Source: Oligoflexia bacterium
Lineage (GTDB): Bacteria; Bdellovibrionota; Bacteriovoracia; Bacteriovoracales; Bacteriovoracaceae
Assembly: GCA_024229115.1 (NCBI GenBank)
Contig: JAAEST010000022.1
Location: 62,001-126,000 of the forward strand
Reading direction: 5' to 3'
Length of the DNA stretch: 64,000 nucleotides
Below the pieces are notes generated by a model that did no database searches, was not told where the DNA came from, and saw only the letters and a program-made list of their open reading frames with translations. Position 1 is the first letter of the stretch; each line of letters opens with the position of its first letter. Of the stretch, positions 51,632-61,642 are shown one piece after another. Both the position numbers and the translations under genes were made by a program.

Positions 51632-54616
51632 ATGTTAATGTTTTTTTACCGTTTCTTCATGACAAAAACCCACGGTTTCGGTAAAAATTGTGACTCAAAA
51701 ATCGACAAACACACACAGGTAAACAATGATAAGTCTTGGAATTTTGGGAGCTTAGGATTGAGCAAAAGAACCTTTTTTGCAAATTCATGGCTTCAAGCAG
51801 ATAACCCACTAGGAAGCGTAAAAACAGATAATAGTGGAGAATCTTACACGGAAATTGAGGGTCTCTTACCACCTCAAGGGATCAGTCGTGACCTCGAAAG
51901 ATTTTTTATTCCTGGTTGGAAAGGTGAATCTCTCTTTTCCAAATCTGCCCTTGCCGTCAAAAAGTTAAAAGACCAAGTCTGGAATGAATCGAAAACAATT
52001 ATCAAAAAGTCTTATGGCTTTTCTCGCTCTATCGATCTGAATATCCTTAATGAATTCCACTCTTTTGCTAAGACCTTAAGTGAGAGAGAAAGAGAATTAA
52101 CTATTCAAATTAAAACTGCTGCTGATTTTTGGAAAAATCTTCACGATAAAAACTCAGTGGCCCAAGAAGTTATTGCTCGCTTTATTGATATCTATAGTTT
52201 TAGAGTAGCGACTGTTTATTTCTATAAGGCCCGTTTTATTATTATTCTTTGTGACAAGCTTGGTATCCCAATGGATGCTAAGTACTTTACCAATCACAAC
52301 AATTTCCTAATGAAGGTCTTTCAAAAAGGTGGATCTCAGGACTTCGTTTGTGAGTCGCTAAGACCGAATGTTTACAATTGGTTCTCTCCTAGTCAGGAGA
52401 TTGCTCAGAAGTTTGTAAAAGTTAATCAAGATATTTTAAAGCTCAACGTTTCTCAAGTCATGAAAATGACTTCTCCTCAGTCTGAGCTAAATACTGATAT
52501 GAAGTTTGATGATGATCAATACTCTCATGCTGTTTCTCATAAGAGTTTTGGATTATTTGTTAACTCTATTCTCATCTTCTTCCCTCTTTGGGAGAAGCTA
52601 ACGAAGTTTGAATATCCTCAAAAAGTCACAGGCTTTCCAAAGGTCCTTAATACTAAATTTGAAGGTGACCATCTTCGCTCTCTTTGCCACAGTCACTGGT
52701 TGGCCCAAGAGAATAATGCTCACTTCAAATGGAGTGAAATTCTCTGCTCAGATTTCTCTAATGAAGAGTTTGGAAATTCTTCTTTTATTAAGATTTGCCA
52801 AGAGCTGCAATTCCTTAGCTTTCTAGCGAGACTTGCTCAATATCAAGGACAAGAAGTTCAAACGATGATTAGCTCAGTGATGAAGGCCAAATACAATGCT
52901 CAAAAGCGTGATTCTAATGACCAACTTAATTTCTTAGGTCAGTATGACTTTAACCAGTCAATAAGCTACGACAAGTTTGTTTATAATCTTCATAACCTTC
53001 CAAAGAAAAACCCTCATCACTATTTAGTGACTCAGTTAAATGGTCTTAAGGACAAAATTAGTAAAGAAGGTTACTTACTTGTTAGTACTAATCAGAAGCT
53101 CTTTGTTCCTTCACAAAGTCAGAGAGTTGACCAAGTTCTTAAATCATTCAAAGTCATTGCTTCTTTTAATTTTGAGAAATTAGAAGGTAAAGGCGAAGTT
53201 TGTAATTACTTCTATCTGTTAAAGAAGAGAAATCTATTCAAAGAAAAAACTGAATTCTTTAAGATTGATCCAATGTCACTAACTTCGATGGCCCAAACCA
53301 AAGAAGAGATTGTCCATACTTTTAGATGGTCAGGAGAGCTATCACAATTCCATCAATTTGAAAGTGTGACTAATGGTCTTAAAGACTTCTTTGATCAAAA
53401 GAACTCTCATAGTGTTTCTCTCTATCAGAAAAACCTCTTGGCCAATTTAGATTTTGAATATCACCAAGATGCAGTTATTGAAGGTAAGTTACTAAGCAAT
53501 TCAAATGATAGTTCAGATAAAGTTACTCACCCACAATTTTTTAAGAACCTAACCCAGAGTTGTTTACCATTTGATCACTTCTTCACTATTGAGAGTCTGG
53601 AAGAGCACGATGACCAATACTCTGCAAACTTTAGTCATGATCTTTTAGGAATTGATTTTCGACCGAACCAAAAGTTTAGTCATGTCTTAGTGGTAGATCT
53701 AAGAAATACAACGAATGTCATTCTTGATATCTATCCTTTTGATGTCTACAAGGCCAAAAAAGAAGAATTAGGAAATGCTTTCTATCAATATTTTGGTTTA
53801 ACTCAGAAGATTGCTCATTTAAATATTAATCTTTTTAGAGAGTATTTTAATTCTTCTATTGGAAAACAAGTTATCCAATTAACACTTAATGGTGGAGCTA
53901 AGAAAATTAAGTCGAAGCTATCAACATTTCTTATTCCAAAAGTCTTTGGCAGAAAAGAAGATATCTCTTCTATTGATTTTAAAAAGCTGGCCCTCTTTCA
54001 AAGTGACGTTGATGAACTTCTTAGAATGCACCCTGATGAAATCAACTTTCAGTTTGAACAATCAATGAGCTACTTAAGAAGACAGCAGCATGAAACTCCT
54101 TGGCTAGTTATGGGACTTCTCACCCACTTCAAGCACAATGTAACGAAGGCCCAAAATAAAGTTTCAGGCAATTCAACTGTTATCAACAAGAAAGATTATA
54201 GGAACCCTCTTATTTCAGGACCTCTTCAACAATTGGAGACATATCCTCTCCATCCAAATGATGAAGTTTTCCTCGACTTTGAAACAAGTAATCGTCACGA
54301 ATTAGAGTCTCCTCTCGCTTATGTGAAGACAGGTATCGACGAAATGGATAATCAGTGGATTCAGCTTTGCTCTACTAATGGTCCTATTGCCAAACTTTTT
54401 GCCCCTACTGAAACAATCGAATTTCTTGAGTTCCTTCTTTCAAATGTAGCTGGGACACAGATCTCAGTTATATTAAAGTCTCTCAGCCTACCAAAGGCTG
54501 AAGATATTAAATTTATCCTTAAAAACTTTGAGGTTATTTCAGAGACACTTGAAAATCTCAATGATCACACTCAATCTCTCCTACAAGAGATTATGACGAA
54601 GAACCTAAATTCCTAA
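51632..54616 (+). CDS. Large lineage-type protein with a possible decayed methylase domain
   Basis: 994 residues, no signal peptide; the start is uncertain (ATG at 51632, 51638 or 51659, none with a ribosome site). A segment from about 440 to 530 (NPHHYLVTQLNGLKDKISKEGYLLVSTNQKLFVPS... FKVIASFNFEKLEGKGEVCNYFYLLKKR) is like the last part of N6-adenine DNA methylases, but no NPPY or SAM motif is seen. So it looks like a catalytically dead member of that fold, or a convergent pattern. It is followed by the ChaN-like gene (42 bases). Confidence 0.5.
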   Translation: MLMFFYRFFMTKTHGFGKNCDSKIDKHTQVNNDKSWNFGSLGLSKRTFFANSWLQADNPLGSVKTDNSGESYTEIEGLLPPQGISRDLERFFIPGWKGESLFSKSALAVKKLKDQVWNESKTIIKKSYGFSRSIDLNILNEFHSFAKTLSERERELTIQIKTAADFWKNLHDKNSVAQEVIARFIDIYSFRVATVYFYKARFIIILCDKLGIPMDAKYFTNHNNFLMKVFQKGGSQDFVCESLRPNVYNWFSPSQEIAQKFVKVNQDILKLNVSQVMKMTSPQSELNTDMKFDDDQYSHAVSHKSFGLFVNSILIFFPLWEKLTKFEYPQKVTGFPKVLNTKFEGDHLRSLCHSHWLAQENNAHFKWSEILCSDFSNEEFGNSSFIKICQELQFLSFLARLAQYQGQEVQTMISSVMKAKYNAQKRDSNDQLNFLGQYDFNQSISYDKFVYNLHNLPKKNPHHYLVTQLNGLKDKISKEGYLLVSTNQKLFVPSQSQRVDQVLKSFKVIASFNFEKLEGKGEVCNYFYLLKKRNLFKEKTEFFKIDPMSLTSMAQTKEEIVHTFRWSGELSQFHQFESVTNGLKDFFDQKNSHSVSLYQKNLLANLDFEYHQDAVIEGKLLSNSNDSSDKVTHPQFFKNLTQSCLPFDHFFTIESLEEHDDQYSANFSHDLLGIDFRPNQKFSHVLVVDLRNTTNVILDIYPFDVYKAKKEELGNAFYQYFGLTQKIAHLNINLFREYFNSSIGKQVIQLTLNGGAKKIKSKLSTFLIPKVFGRKEDISSIDFKKLALFQSDVDELLRMHPDEINFQFEQSMSYLRRQQHETPWLVMGLLTHFKHNVTKAQNKVSGNSTVINKKDYRNPLISGPLQQLETYPLHPNDEVFLDFETSNRHELESPLAYVKTGIDEMDNQWIQLCSTNGPIAKLFAPTETIEFLEFLLSNVAGTQISVILKSLSLPKAEDIKFILKNFEVISETLENLNDHTQSLLQEIMTKNLNS

Positions 54617-54658
54617 TTGCACAAATTTCAAAGCCCCTTACAATAGAAATGAGGGCGA

Positions 54659-56287
54659 ATGAAGAAAGAAAATATCATCGACATTCAAAAGAGTATCTAT
54701 ACTCATATGAAGAAAAAGGCTTCTTCTTATGAAGGTGGCCAGTCTCCAGATCTTAAGAAATACGCTCGCTCTCAAAAAAAATATTCCCAGAGAGATTTTG
54801 AAATTTCTAATATTACAACTCTTCTAAGTGCAATTGAAGAATCTGAAGTTATTTACCTTGGAGACTTTCATACTTTTGATCAAAACTCTCGTAACTTAGA
54901 ACGAATTATTCGTACACTTATTAAAAGGAAGAAGAAATTTAGTATTGGAGTTGAATTCGTTCATCAAAAATACCAGTCATTTATTGATGATTTTCTCGCA
55001 CATGAAATCACCGAGATCGAATTTCTAGAGTCTGTTGATTATCATGATAGTTGGCGATTTCCATGGTCCCATTATCGCTCTTTCTTTGATTTTGCGAGAA
55101 AGTACGACTTAAAGATTGTAGCGCTTAATACAGCTGGGACTCTTCCTGAAAGAGATTTAAATGCCTCAGAAATAATCGCAGAAGTTGTCTCTCAAGATGA
55201 ATATCCAATGCTTGTTCTTTTTGGAGAACTTCACATAGTTCCGAACAAGCTTCCTGCACTTGTAAAAAAGAGACTTAAAGGAATTACTCAAACAGTCATC
55301 CACCAAAATCTCGATGAAGTTTACTGGAAGCTTGCCTCCAAAACGAAGAGTAATAAAGATCATATTATTAAATTTAATGAATTTGAATTTTCTCTTCAAA
55401 CTTCTCCTCCATGGATTAAATATGAGAGCATGATTTATTGGTATGAAAATCTTATCGAAGACCCAGATTTTGATATCCATGACTATGTGATGAATATTGG
55501 TCTCTTCCAATTAAACTCAAATGTTCCTGAGAACTTTCTCTTTCTTGCGAAAAAAATTCAGAACTCATTAAAGATTGAAGCTGATGAAGAAACCATTGAG
55601 GACTTTAATATTTATGACCATGGAAAGCTTCAGCTAGTCCTTGATAAGATCGCAAGATTTCCTGAAGCCCCTATTTCCAATTTTTATAAGAAACAGGTTG
55701 AAGATGGAAGAGTTTTTAGACTTCCTTTTTCAAATAACTATTACTGTAGTTCCTATAGTATTAATCGAATAAGTTTCATAGCAGGACTCCATCTCCAGGA
55801 TATTAACTTAAGAAAGAGGAATATCAACTATGAGCGAGTCCTGATCAAAGGTGATCAAGCAAGTAAGTTCATTTACTTTCTTCATCAAACTTTGATGGGC
55901 TACTTTGCTTCAAAAATTATTAATCCTTTTAGAAAGTGTGATCTCTATCTCGATCTTCGTAAAAAATACATGTCTCCTAAGACGGATAAGGCCCTCAAAG
56001 AGACTTTAAGAGTCGTTCTCAATGTAATTGAATGGGATGGTACTATCTCACTCAATGAGATTCTAAAGGGAAAGAGTCTTTATCAGCTTTATCAAATTTG
56101 TCGTCCTATTGGATTCTACCTGGCCGATATTTTCTATGAGAAAGGTATTTCTCAAGGGCGTGTAAAAATAAAAGAAAAAATGGACTGGGTTTTACAACCA
56201 GATTTTCATGAAGATATTTTCTTTGATTTTCTAAGAACGATGCTCCCTGAGAAAGAATTCAGGAAGCACAAGAAGAGATTATTCTAG
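54659..56287 (+). CDS. ChaN-like (PF04187) protein
   Basis: 542 residues. The ChaN/Tiki-type domain (about 50-225) is seen in VIYLGDFHTFDQNSRN, FSIGVEFVHQKYQ, HDSWRFPWSHYRSFFDFA and LFGELHIVPNKLPAL; family members bind haem or act as metalloproteases. No lipobox or signal peptide, unlike classical ChaN, so it would be cytoplasmic. The C-terminal 300 residues are unfamiliar. GAGGGCG precedes the ATG. Confidence 0.75.
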   Translation: MKKENIIDIQKSIYTHMKKKASSYEGGQSPDLKKYARSQKKYSQRDFEISNITTLLSAIEESEVIYLGDFHTFDQNSRNLERIIRTLIKRKKKFSIGVEFVHQKYQSFIDDFLAHEITEIEFLESVDYHDSWRFPWSHYRSFFDFARKYDLKIVALNTAGTLPERDLNASEIIAEVVSQDEYPMLVLFGELHIVPNKLPALVKKRLKGITQTVIHQNLDEVYWKLASKTKSNKDHIIKFNEFEFSLQTSPPWIKYESMIYWYENLIEDPDFDIHDYVMNIGLFQLNSNVPENFLFLAKKIQNSLKIEADEETIEDFNIYDHGKLQLVLDKIARFPEAPISNFYKKQVEDGRVFRLPFSNNYYCSSYSINRISFIAGLHLQDINLRKRNINYERVLIKGDQASKFIYFLHQTLMGYFASKIINPFRKCDLYLDLRKKYMSPKTDKALKETLRVVLNVIEWDGTISLNEILKGKSLYQLYQICRPIGFYLADIFYEKGISQGRVKIKEKMDWVLQPDFHEDIFFDFLRTMLPEKEFRKHKKRLF

Positions 56288-57750
56288 TTTTGCATCGATT
56301 CAAGAAGTTCTTTCTTAGTAGCCTTCTTTAAACTTACTAGCTTTGATTTATTAAGAGCTCTTAAAGAAATTTGAACTTTACGTCCAACAGTCTGACCGTC
56401 TTCATTGCTAACATTATCAAATGAAATTCTCGCTCCAAAATCCTTTACCAGTTCCTTGGCGATAATAAGGTCAAGGTATTCGCTGCTATCAATAACACCG
56501 ATTCCAGCATTGGCCTTAATAAAGTCTTCGCTAAATGCTCTTGCACTGTCATAGAAGTCGACGAGGATCGTTCCGCCTAGTCTTCTCGTTTTTATTGAAA
56601 GAATTTTATTAGGATCAGAGAAATCATATCCATCAATACTGCTATTAATCAGCTGATAGAAAACTTGCTCCAAAGCTTCCGCTTGGCAGTAAACTTGAGC
56701 ATCTTCAATTTCAACATCTAGTTTAATTCCTTGAGTAAAAATTTTAGCAGAAAGAGTGTCCAAACATTTTGTTGCCACTTCCTCAATATTCACATGAGGG
56801 ATCTCTTTCGCTTTTTGGGTTGCAACCGGTTTTGCCGTTTTTTCTTCTGATCCATCTGCCCAGATTCTATCAATCTGCTCATTATATTTTGATTGGCTCG
56901 ACGTATCTGCCAGTTCCACAATATTTCTTTCTTTTCTATTCTTATTTTTACGACGTCTTCTTTCTTTCTTTGAAATTCCTTTCACAGGCTGAGGAGATCT
57001 GCCTGCTAATTGCTCCCTCGCTCCAAAAGTATCCATTAACTCTGAAGTAGCCTCAAAACCCTGAACGGCTAAAGCTCTCTTAACTAGCTTTACTACTTCC
57101 GTAGTTTGTCCAATATCTTCAGACTTAAGTCTATTTGATGCTTCATCTTCAATTTCTTTCACTTCTACTTCAGTTCTTCTTTCATAGAAAAATTGGAGAA
57201 GAACAAAGAAGGGAGAAAGAAAAGCAAAGAGATAGAGATACATCGATGATTGCTTTAAACCTGCTATTAAAGAATTCTTTTGTGATTCAACTTCATCAAG
57301 AACATCATCCTTCGCATTTTCTAGTTTTGAAAAACGAGCACCTAAACTTGAAAGAACGACTTTCTCAGGATTAAGATTCATCACTGATTCAAACTCACCA
57401 ATCTTGGCATGAAATTCTGTAATATTATTATTAAGTTCGCTAAGGCTTGCTTGAGCTTCTGTTGCCTTAGTCACACTTCCTAGTATTCTCATACTCTCGC
57501 CAAAACATTCACTTGTTGTGGCCATAAAGTTTTCATTTAAGTAAGCAGTGTTATTTCCACCAAGTAATTTTGCAGTATAAGTTTGTGCAACTCTTGCAAA
57601 ACAAGTATTCAGTCCATATTGAAAATTAGAAAGTTTCTGTACGGTTCGAGATTGACCAGTCATCCAAAAAGAAATCGTCGCGAGAGCAGCAAGGCTAAGA
57701 ATAGGAACTATTGAGTTTCTTTGAAATAAATTTTTAAATTGAACCTTCAT
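56284..57750 (-). CDS. Membrane protein with degenerate histidine-kinase ATPase domain
   Basis: 488 residues. TM1 (about 14-32), extracytoplasmic domain with helices (about 33-165), TM2 (about 173-193), a cytoplasmic linker with a very basic tract (KKERRRRKNKNRKERN), and a C-terminal HATPase-like domain (EALEQVFYQLINSSIDG as N-box; NAGIGVIDS as part of a G1 box). No H-box is visible before it. The start at 57750 follows GGAAGG by 6 bases. It may be a signalling pseudo-kinase. Confidence 0.6.
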   Translation of the reverse strand: MKVQFKNLFQRNSIVPILSLAALATISFWMTGQSRTVQKLSNFQYGLNTCFARVAQTYTAKLLGGNNTAYLNENFMATTSECFGESMRILGSVTKATEAQASLSELNNNITEFHAKIGEFESVMNLNPEKVVLSSLGARFSKLENAKDDVLDEVESQKNSLIAGLKQSSMYLYLFAFLSPFFVLLQFFYERRTEVEVKEIEDEASNRLKSEDIGQTTEVVKLVKRALAVQGFEATSELMDTFGAREQLAGRSPQPVKGISKKERRRRKNKNRKERNIVELADTSSQSKYNEQIDRIWADGSEEKTAKPVATQKAKEIPHVNIEEVATKCLDTLSAKIFTQGIKLDVEIEDAQVYCQAEALEQVFYQLINSSIDGYDFSDPNKILSIKTRRLGGTILVDFYDSARAFSEDFIKANAGIGVIDSSEYLDLIIAKELVKDFGARISFDNVSNEDGQTVGRKVQISLRALNKSKLVSLKKATKKELLESMQN

Positions 57751-57918
57751 GGTCATCCTTCCAATGGTTATGTTTTTCACGCAAAAAACAGGGTTCTTCT
57801 TTGAACCCACTATAATATGTTTACAAGATGCAATATATTAGTCAAGAATAGGCAAATTTAACGCTAAATCCCCCATTAACACTGCCCAAAATAAAATTTT
57901 TACGTTATCGTTTTAAAA

Positions 57919-58875
57919 GTGAAAAATATTGAGCGTTTAGGTATACCATTCATCCTTTCTGGCATTTTGCATTTACTAATTTTCAGTAACTTATGGCAAC
58001 TATTACGCTTAATTCCTAAAGCAGATCTCCCAAAAGTTGAGCCTAAATATCAGGTAAGAATGATTGATCAAGATGAACTCAAGAAATACCGTAGAGTGGG
58101 GGTCAAGAATGGAAGCAAAGATTTTTCAATGAATGTTGGAAAATTACCCAAAATTAACAGATTTGGAGAAGGAAATGCTCAAAAAAAGGCCTCACCAAAT
58201 CCCGTTGCCAAAAACCAGGCCATCGACTTTTCAAAACTTAATCCTACTAAGAATCAAAATGTCGCTGCTAAAGTTGCTCAAATAAAAAATAATACTTCTT
58301 CTATTAAGAAAAAGGCTCCACCTAAAATTACAATTCAAGATTTAGAATCTGGAAATTCAATAATTACGGATATGAGATCTCGTTCAAATGTTGAAAATAG
58401 AATGAGACAAGCCTCACAAAAAAATGAAATTCTCTCAGAACTTTCTCCCCAATCAGAGCGAGCAGAAATTATCAGAAATACTGGATTCAATATTCACTTT
58501 GAACCACCTGAAGGAGTGAAAGAGGATGAACTCAACAGTGCTGAAAAAATGTTCTATGCCTTTCAAAAGAGGACGTTCGTCACTTATTTAAATAGTTTTG
58601 TTAAAACATACCAGCAAACTTTATTAAAGAAACCACTGTTAAAAAAAGAACTTAAAAATGCTCGTCACCTTCTTACAGGTAAGATCGTTTTTGATAAAGA
58701 AGGACATATAATAAAAATTCAAATTCTAAGATCCTCACCTTCTGATGAAATTCATCATCTCTTTGAAGAAACATTAAAAGAAATTAGAAAACTTCCTAAT
58801 CCTCCTGCAGATCTCATAAAAGATGATAAGAATTTTACGATTTATTATCAGCTAAATATTAACGGCTCTAGATAA
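57919..58875 (+). CDS. TonB-like envelope protein
   Basis: 318 residues, GTG start at 57919. One N-terminal TM (about 8-26), a long basic, Lys/Asn-rich linker (about 40-170) and a C-terminal domain (about 210-318) with LTGKIVFDKEGHIIKIQILRSSP, resembling the TonB_C strand-helix-strand pattern. It would span the periplasm. No ExbBD genes are adjacent. It overlaps the convergent anti-sigma-like gene by 8 bases. Confidence 0.6.
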   Translation: MKNIERLGIPFILSGILHLLIFSNLWQLLRLIPKADLPKVEPKYQVRMIDQDELKKYRRVGVKNGSKDFSMNVGKLPKINRFGEGNAQKKASPNPVAKNQAIDFSKLNPTKNQNVAAKVAQIKNNTSSIKKKAPPKITIQDLESGNSIITDMRSRSNVENRMRQASQKNEILSELSPQSERAEIIRNTGFNIHFEPPEGVKEDELNSAEKMFYAFQKRTFVTYLNSFVKTYQQTLLKKPLLKKELKNARHLLTGKIVFDKEGHIIKIQILRSSPSDEIHHLFEETLKEIRKLPNPPADLIKDDKNFTIYYQLNINGSR

Positions 58876-59326
58876 TTAGGCTGGCGGCAGCGAAGGCAAT
58901 GAGTGCCCAGATAATACCAATAAAGAATTCTCTTTTAATAAATATTGAAAAGAAATCCACAAGAACATTCACACTCGAATTCTTGAATTGAAAGACTCTT
59001 TCCTTGATGAGTTTTTGCGACCTTTTCTTAATCATCTTATCGATTTTCTTAAGGCCTCTTTCAAATCTTGGTCTTTGTGATTCTGGCATTGAATAAGTAG
59101 GAATCATTTGTCTCAACTCATCCATTTGCTTTTTCCAATTCAATGCTTTTTGCTGACAAACCTGGCACTCAACTAAGTGCTGGCCGTAGAAGTCGCTTAC
59201 ATTTTCAGATTCCATCATCGCTGTAAGGTTACGACTATAAGGACAATCAGAAAAAGACGTTTGCTCAAAGTATTGAGCTTTGACTTGTTCACTATCTTTA
59301 GAATGTAAGTAAACTGAATCTTCCAT
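58868..59326 (-). CDS. Anti-sigma factor-like zinc-finger membrane protein
   Basis: 152 residues. HLVECQVCQQKAL gives the H-x3-C-x2-C zinc motif of anti-sigma (ZAS-like) domains, at about 50-58; a TM helix lies at the C-terminus (FFIGIIWALIAFAAASLII, about 133-151). It would hold the upstream sigma-like factor at the membrane. It starts one base after that gene ends. Confidence 0.7.
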   Translation of the reverse strand: MEDSVYLHSKDSEQVKAQYFEQTSFSDCPYSRNLTAMMESENVSDFYGQHLVECQVCQQKALNWKKQMDELRQMIPTYSMPESQRPRFERGLKKIDKMIKKRSQKLIKERVFQFKNSSVNVLVDFFSIFIKREFFIGIIWALIAFAAASLII

Positions 59327-59327
59327 C

Positions 59328-59777
59328 TTAATTCAACCTTAACTCTTTTCCCATTAACTGAGAAAGCTGATCTTGGGCCCTCACAATTAATGCTAAAACT
59401 TCATATTTCTTTAAACCCATAATCTCAGCAATCATCTCACTGCTCATATTCATCTCTTCTTTTAAAAAGAGAACGGCACGAGCTTCTTTGGATAATTGAA
59501 AGAAGAAAGAGCGATCTCCCTTAGACTTTGAAGATGAGGCCAAAGAGAATGATAACTCATAAGCAGCTTTCGCAAGACTAACATTCCACTGAATCCGACT
59601 AGGATTCAGAATGTCATCTCCATCTAATTCATCGAGATTAGAAAAATGATCATGATAGGCCAGCTGTGTGAGCGAGTTAATAAGTAACTCGGTGGCCATC
59701 TCTTGATCTTTCATCAAGGTAAAGCAAAAAGGATAAAGGTGCTCTGAATTCCTTTTCAGAGTTTTCCAACTATTCAT
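59328..59777 (-). CDS. ECF-type sigma factor-like protein
   Basis: 149 residues. The C-terminal part (LSKEARAVLFLKEEMNMSSEMIAEIMGLKKYEVLALIVRAQDQL, here described in two pieces) has the shape of sigma region 4 of ECF factors. The N-terminal region 2 is short and diverged: no clear -10 recognition signature. It is followed by a zinc-finger anti-sigma-like gene with one base between. It may be a degenerate sigma factor. Confidence 0.6.
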   Translation of the reverse strand: MNSWKTLKRNSEHLYPFCFTLMKDQEMATELLINSLTQLAYHDHFSNLDELDGDDILNPSRIQWNVSLAKAAYELSFSLASSSKSKGDRSFFFQLSKEARAVLFLKEEMNMSSEMIAEIMGLKKYEVLALIVRAQDQLSQLMGKELRLN

Positions 59778-59938
59778 ATATAAAGTGTAGCAACCTCAAT
59801 TTCCTATTGGCAAACTTCTCAAATACATATTTTTGGATACTTAGCGACCGACTAAAGTGCTCAAGTAGCTAAAAACTCAAGTTATTTACTCTAAGTGACG
59901 ATAACTCTGATGAGATAGGTATGACCTAAGGAATTTTT

Positions 59939-60706
59939 ATGAAAAGATCATTAGCTTTTAGTTTATTTGTAGTACTTCTATTTTCTTATGGATGTGGCAA
60001 AACCTCTTCCAAGAAAAATACAAGTAACACTTCAACGACTTCTCCTGTGAATAATGTTCCAACGACTGGATCACCAACAACAGGAACGGGCTCAGGGTCT
60101 GCATCTTGTGTAAACGGTTCACCAACTGAAGAAGGTGTCGTGACAGCAGGGCAAGTTCAAAATTATTACACTATTAATAATCCTCCAGTAGTTGCTCACG
60201 GAGCAGGTAATGGAGTTGTTGTTTGGTCTTCAGAGACAGATCTTCCTCAAAGTTACTCACAAAATATGTTCAGTACTAATGCTAAGTTTAATGTGAGAGT
60301 TGTTCCAAGAAGACAATTCTACGGAACAGATAGCCGTGGAAGAAGTTGTGACTATGCTCCTCTTGGATATACAAAACTTGAAGTTGGTGTTGTCCTTAGA
60401 AGAAGAGAGGACCCTTCAGGTGTTGGTCAGTATCAACGTTTAGAAGCTGATGTGAACTGTCCTTCAAAAACACATGAGTTTCAAGTTCCATCAAATACAG
60501 CGTTCCCATTTGTTGTTGAGATTAAAGACGTGATGTGGGATTACTCATGTATTGATTATGCCAATCAAGGATATTCTCAACAAGACTTAGAAGCCATTGG
60601 TGTCTTCGTTTGTCCATGGGATAGAGTTTGGGTTAATGATTGTTACAGTCTAGAAGTGCAATTCTCTACTGATACAACTAAAGACCTTCCTGGTCCAAGA
60701 ACTTAA
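59939..60706 (+). CDS. Hypothetical lipoprotein
   Basis: 255 residues. Lipobox SYGC with lipid Cys at 19, followed by a Thr/Ser/Gly-rich linker (about 22-55) and a beta-rich C-terminal domain with several Cys (SCVNGSPTEEG, RSCDYAPLGY, DVNCPSKTH, YSCIDYA, FVCPWDRV, NDCYSLEV) likely forming disulfides. TAAGGAAT precedes the ATG. Family unknown. Confidence 0.65.
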   Translation: MKRSLAFSLFVVLLFSYGCGKTSSKKNTSNTSTTSPVNNVPTTGSPTTGTGSGSASCVNGSPTEEGVVTAGQVQNYYTINNPPVVAHGAGNGVVVWSSETDLPQSYSQNMFSTNAKFNVRVVPRRQFYGTDSRGRSCDYAPLGYTKLEVGVVLRRREDPSGVGQYQRLEADVNCPSKTHEFQVPSNTAFPFVVEIKDVMWDYSCIDYANQGYSQQDLEAIGVFVCPWDRVWVNDCYSLEVQFSTDTTKDLPGPRT

Positions 60707-61634
60707 TTATATCTTGCGCTAAATTTTTCTTAACCGCGTGGCTGACTTCAACGAGAAGTCCCGGACAAGTGATATTTACTTCCTGAACTTTACCGCCAAG
60801 AATATCATAAGCAACCCAAGGAACTTTCCATTTTAATAATTCTTTAGAAATTCTAAGACATTGCTCCATGACTTCAGCTTCTAATTCCACTTCATGAAAT
60901 TTTGCTCCTTGAGCAATATTGGCCAAATATTCGCCTTCTGGTGGAACTTTTAAAATACTTCCTAGATGATGTTCGCCATAAAAAAGAGATCTGATCTCAC
61001 CATCCCCCACTTCTTTCATAAAAGGTTGAATAACAACAGGACCTGCATACTCTTCACTCTTTTTCTTAAAAGCTTCAAGTAACGTTTCAATATCGCCAGA
61101 AACTTTCTCTACTCCAATTCCTTGAAAAAGATCGACTGGTTTAAGAATAAACTCATCTCCACCCTGCCCTTCAAAAAATTCTTTAGCACCACTAAGTGAA
61201 TTTCCAACATAACTGGCAAGACTTCCCGGCTGTTCATAAGAATAAATCTTTTCATTATGAACAAGAATTCCTTCAGGAGAATTTACAACTTTGATTCCAG
61301 AATTTTTCTCTAATCCTCTTAACATCCAAAGATATCTTAAATAACGACTATCAAATGGTGGGTCTAATCTCATATGAAGTATATCTAAACTTGAAATGGT
61401 ATGAGTTTTGCTAGAAGTTTTTTCAAATTTAGTAAGATAAAAAGTTTCTTCATCTAAAATTGAATCAAAATCATAAACTTTGAATGAAATTTTCTCTTCG
61501 TTTGAATAAAAAAAGTCATTTTCAAACAATAATCCAACCTCATGACCTTCTTTTTTAAGTGTATGAGCGAATAAAAGTGTCGAATCTTTTTTAAAAACTA
61601 ACTTTTCAAGGGGATCAATTAATAGAATATGCAT
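60678..61634 (-). CDS. gshB: Glutathione synthetase-like ATP-grasp protein
   Basis: 318 residues. MRLDPPFDSRYLRYL near 86, ILKPVDLFQGIGVEK, VVIQPFMKEVGDGEIRSLF and VQEVNITCPGLL near 293 match the GshB pattern. It joins gamma-glutamylcysteine and glycine. No gshA is adjacent. It overlaps the convergent lipoprotein gene by 29 bases and precedes nothing on its strand before 60677. Confidence 0.85.
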   Translation of the reverse strand: MHILLIDPLEKLVFKKDSTLLFAHTLKKEGHEVGLLFENDFFYSNEEKISFKVYDFDSILDEETFYLTKFEKTSSKTHTISSLDILHMRLDPPFDSRYLRYLWMLRGLEKNSGIKVVNSPEGILVHNEKIYSYEQPGSLASYVGNSLSGAKEFFEGQGGDEFILKPVDLFQGIGVEKVSGDIETLLEAFKKKSEEYAGPVVIQPFMKEVGDGEIRSLFYGEHHLGSILKVPPEGEYLANIAQGAKFHEVELEAEVMEQCLRISKELLKWKVPWVAYDILGGKVQEVNITCPGLLVEVSHAVKKNLAQDIIKFLDQEGL

Positions 61635-61642
61635 GCGAAACC

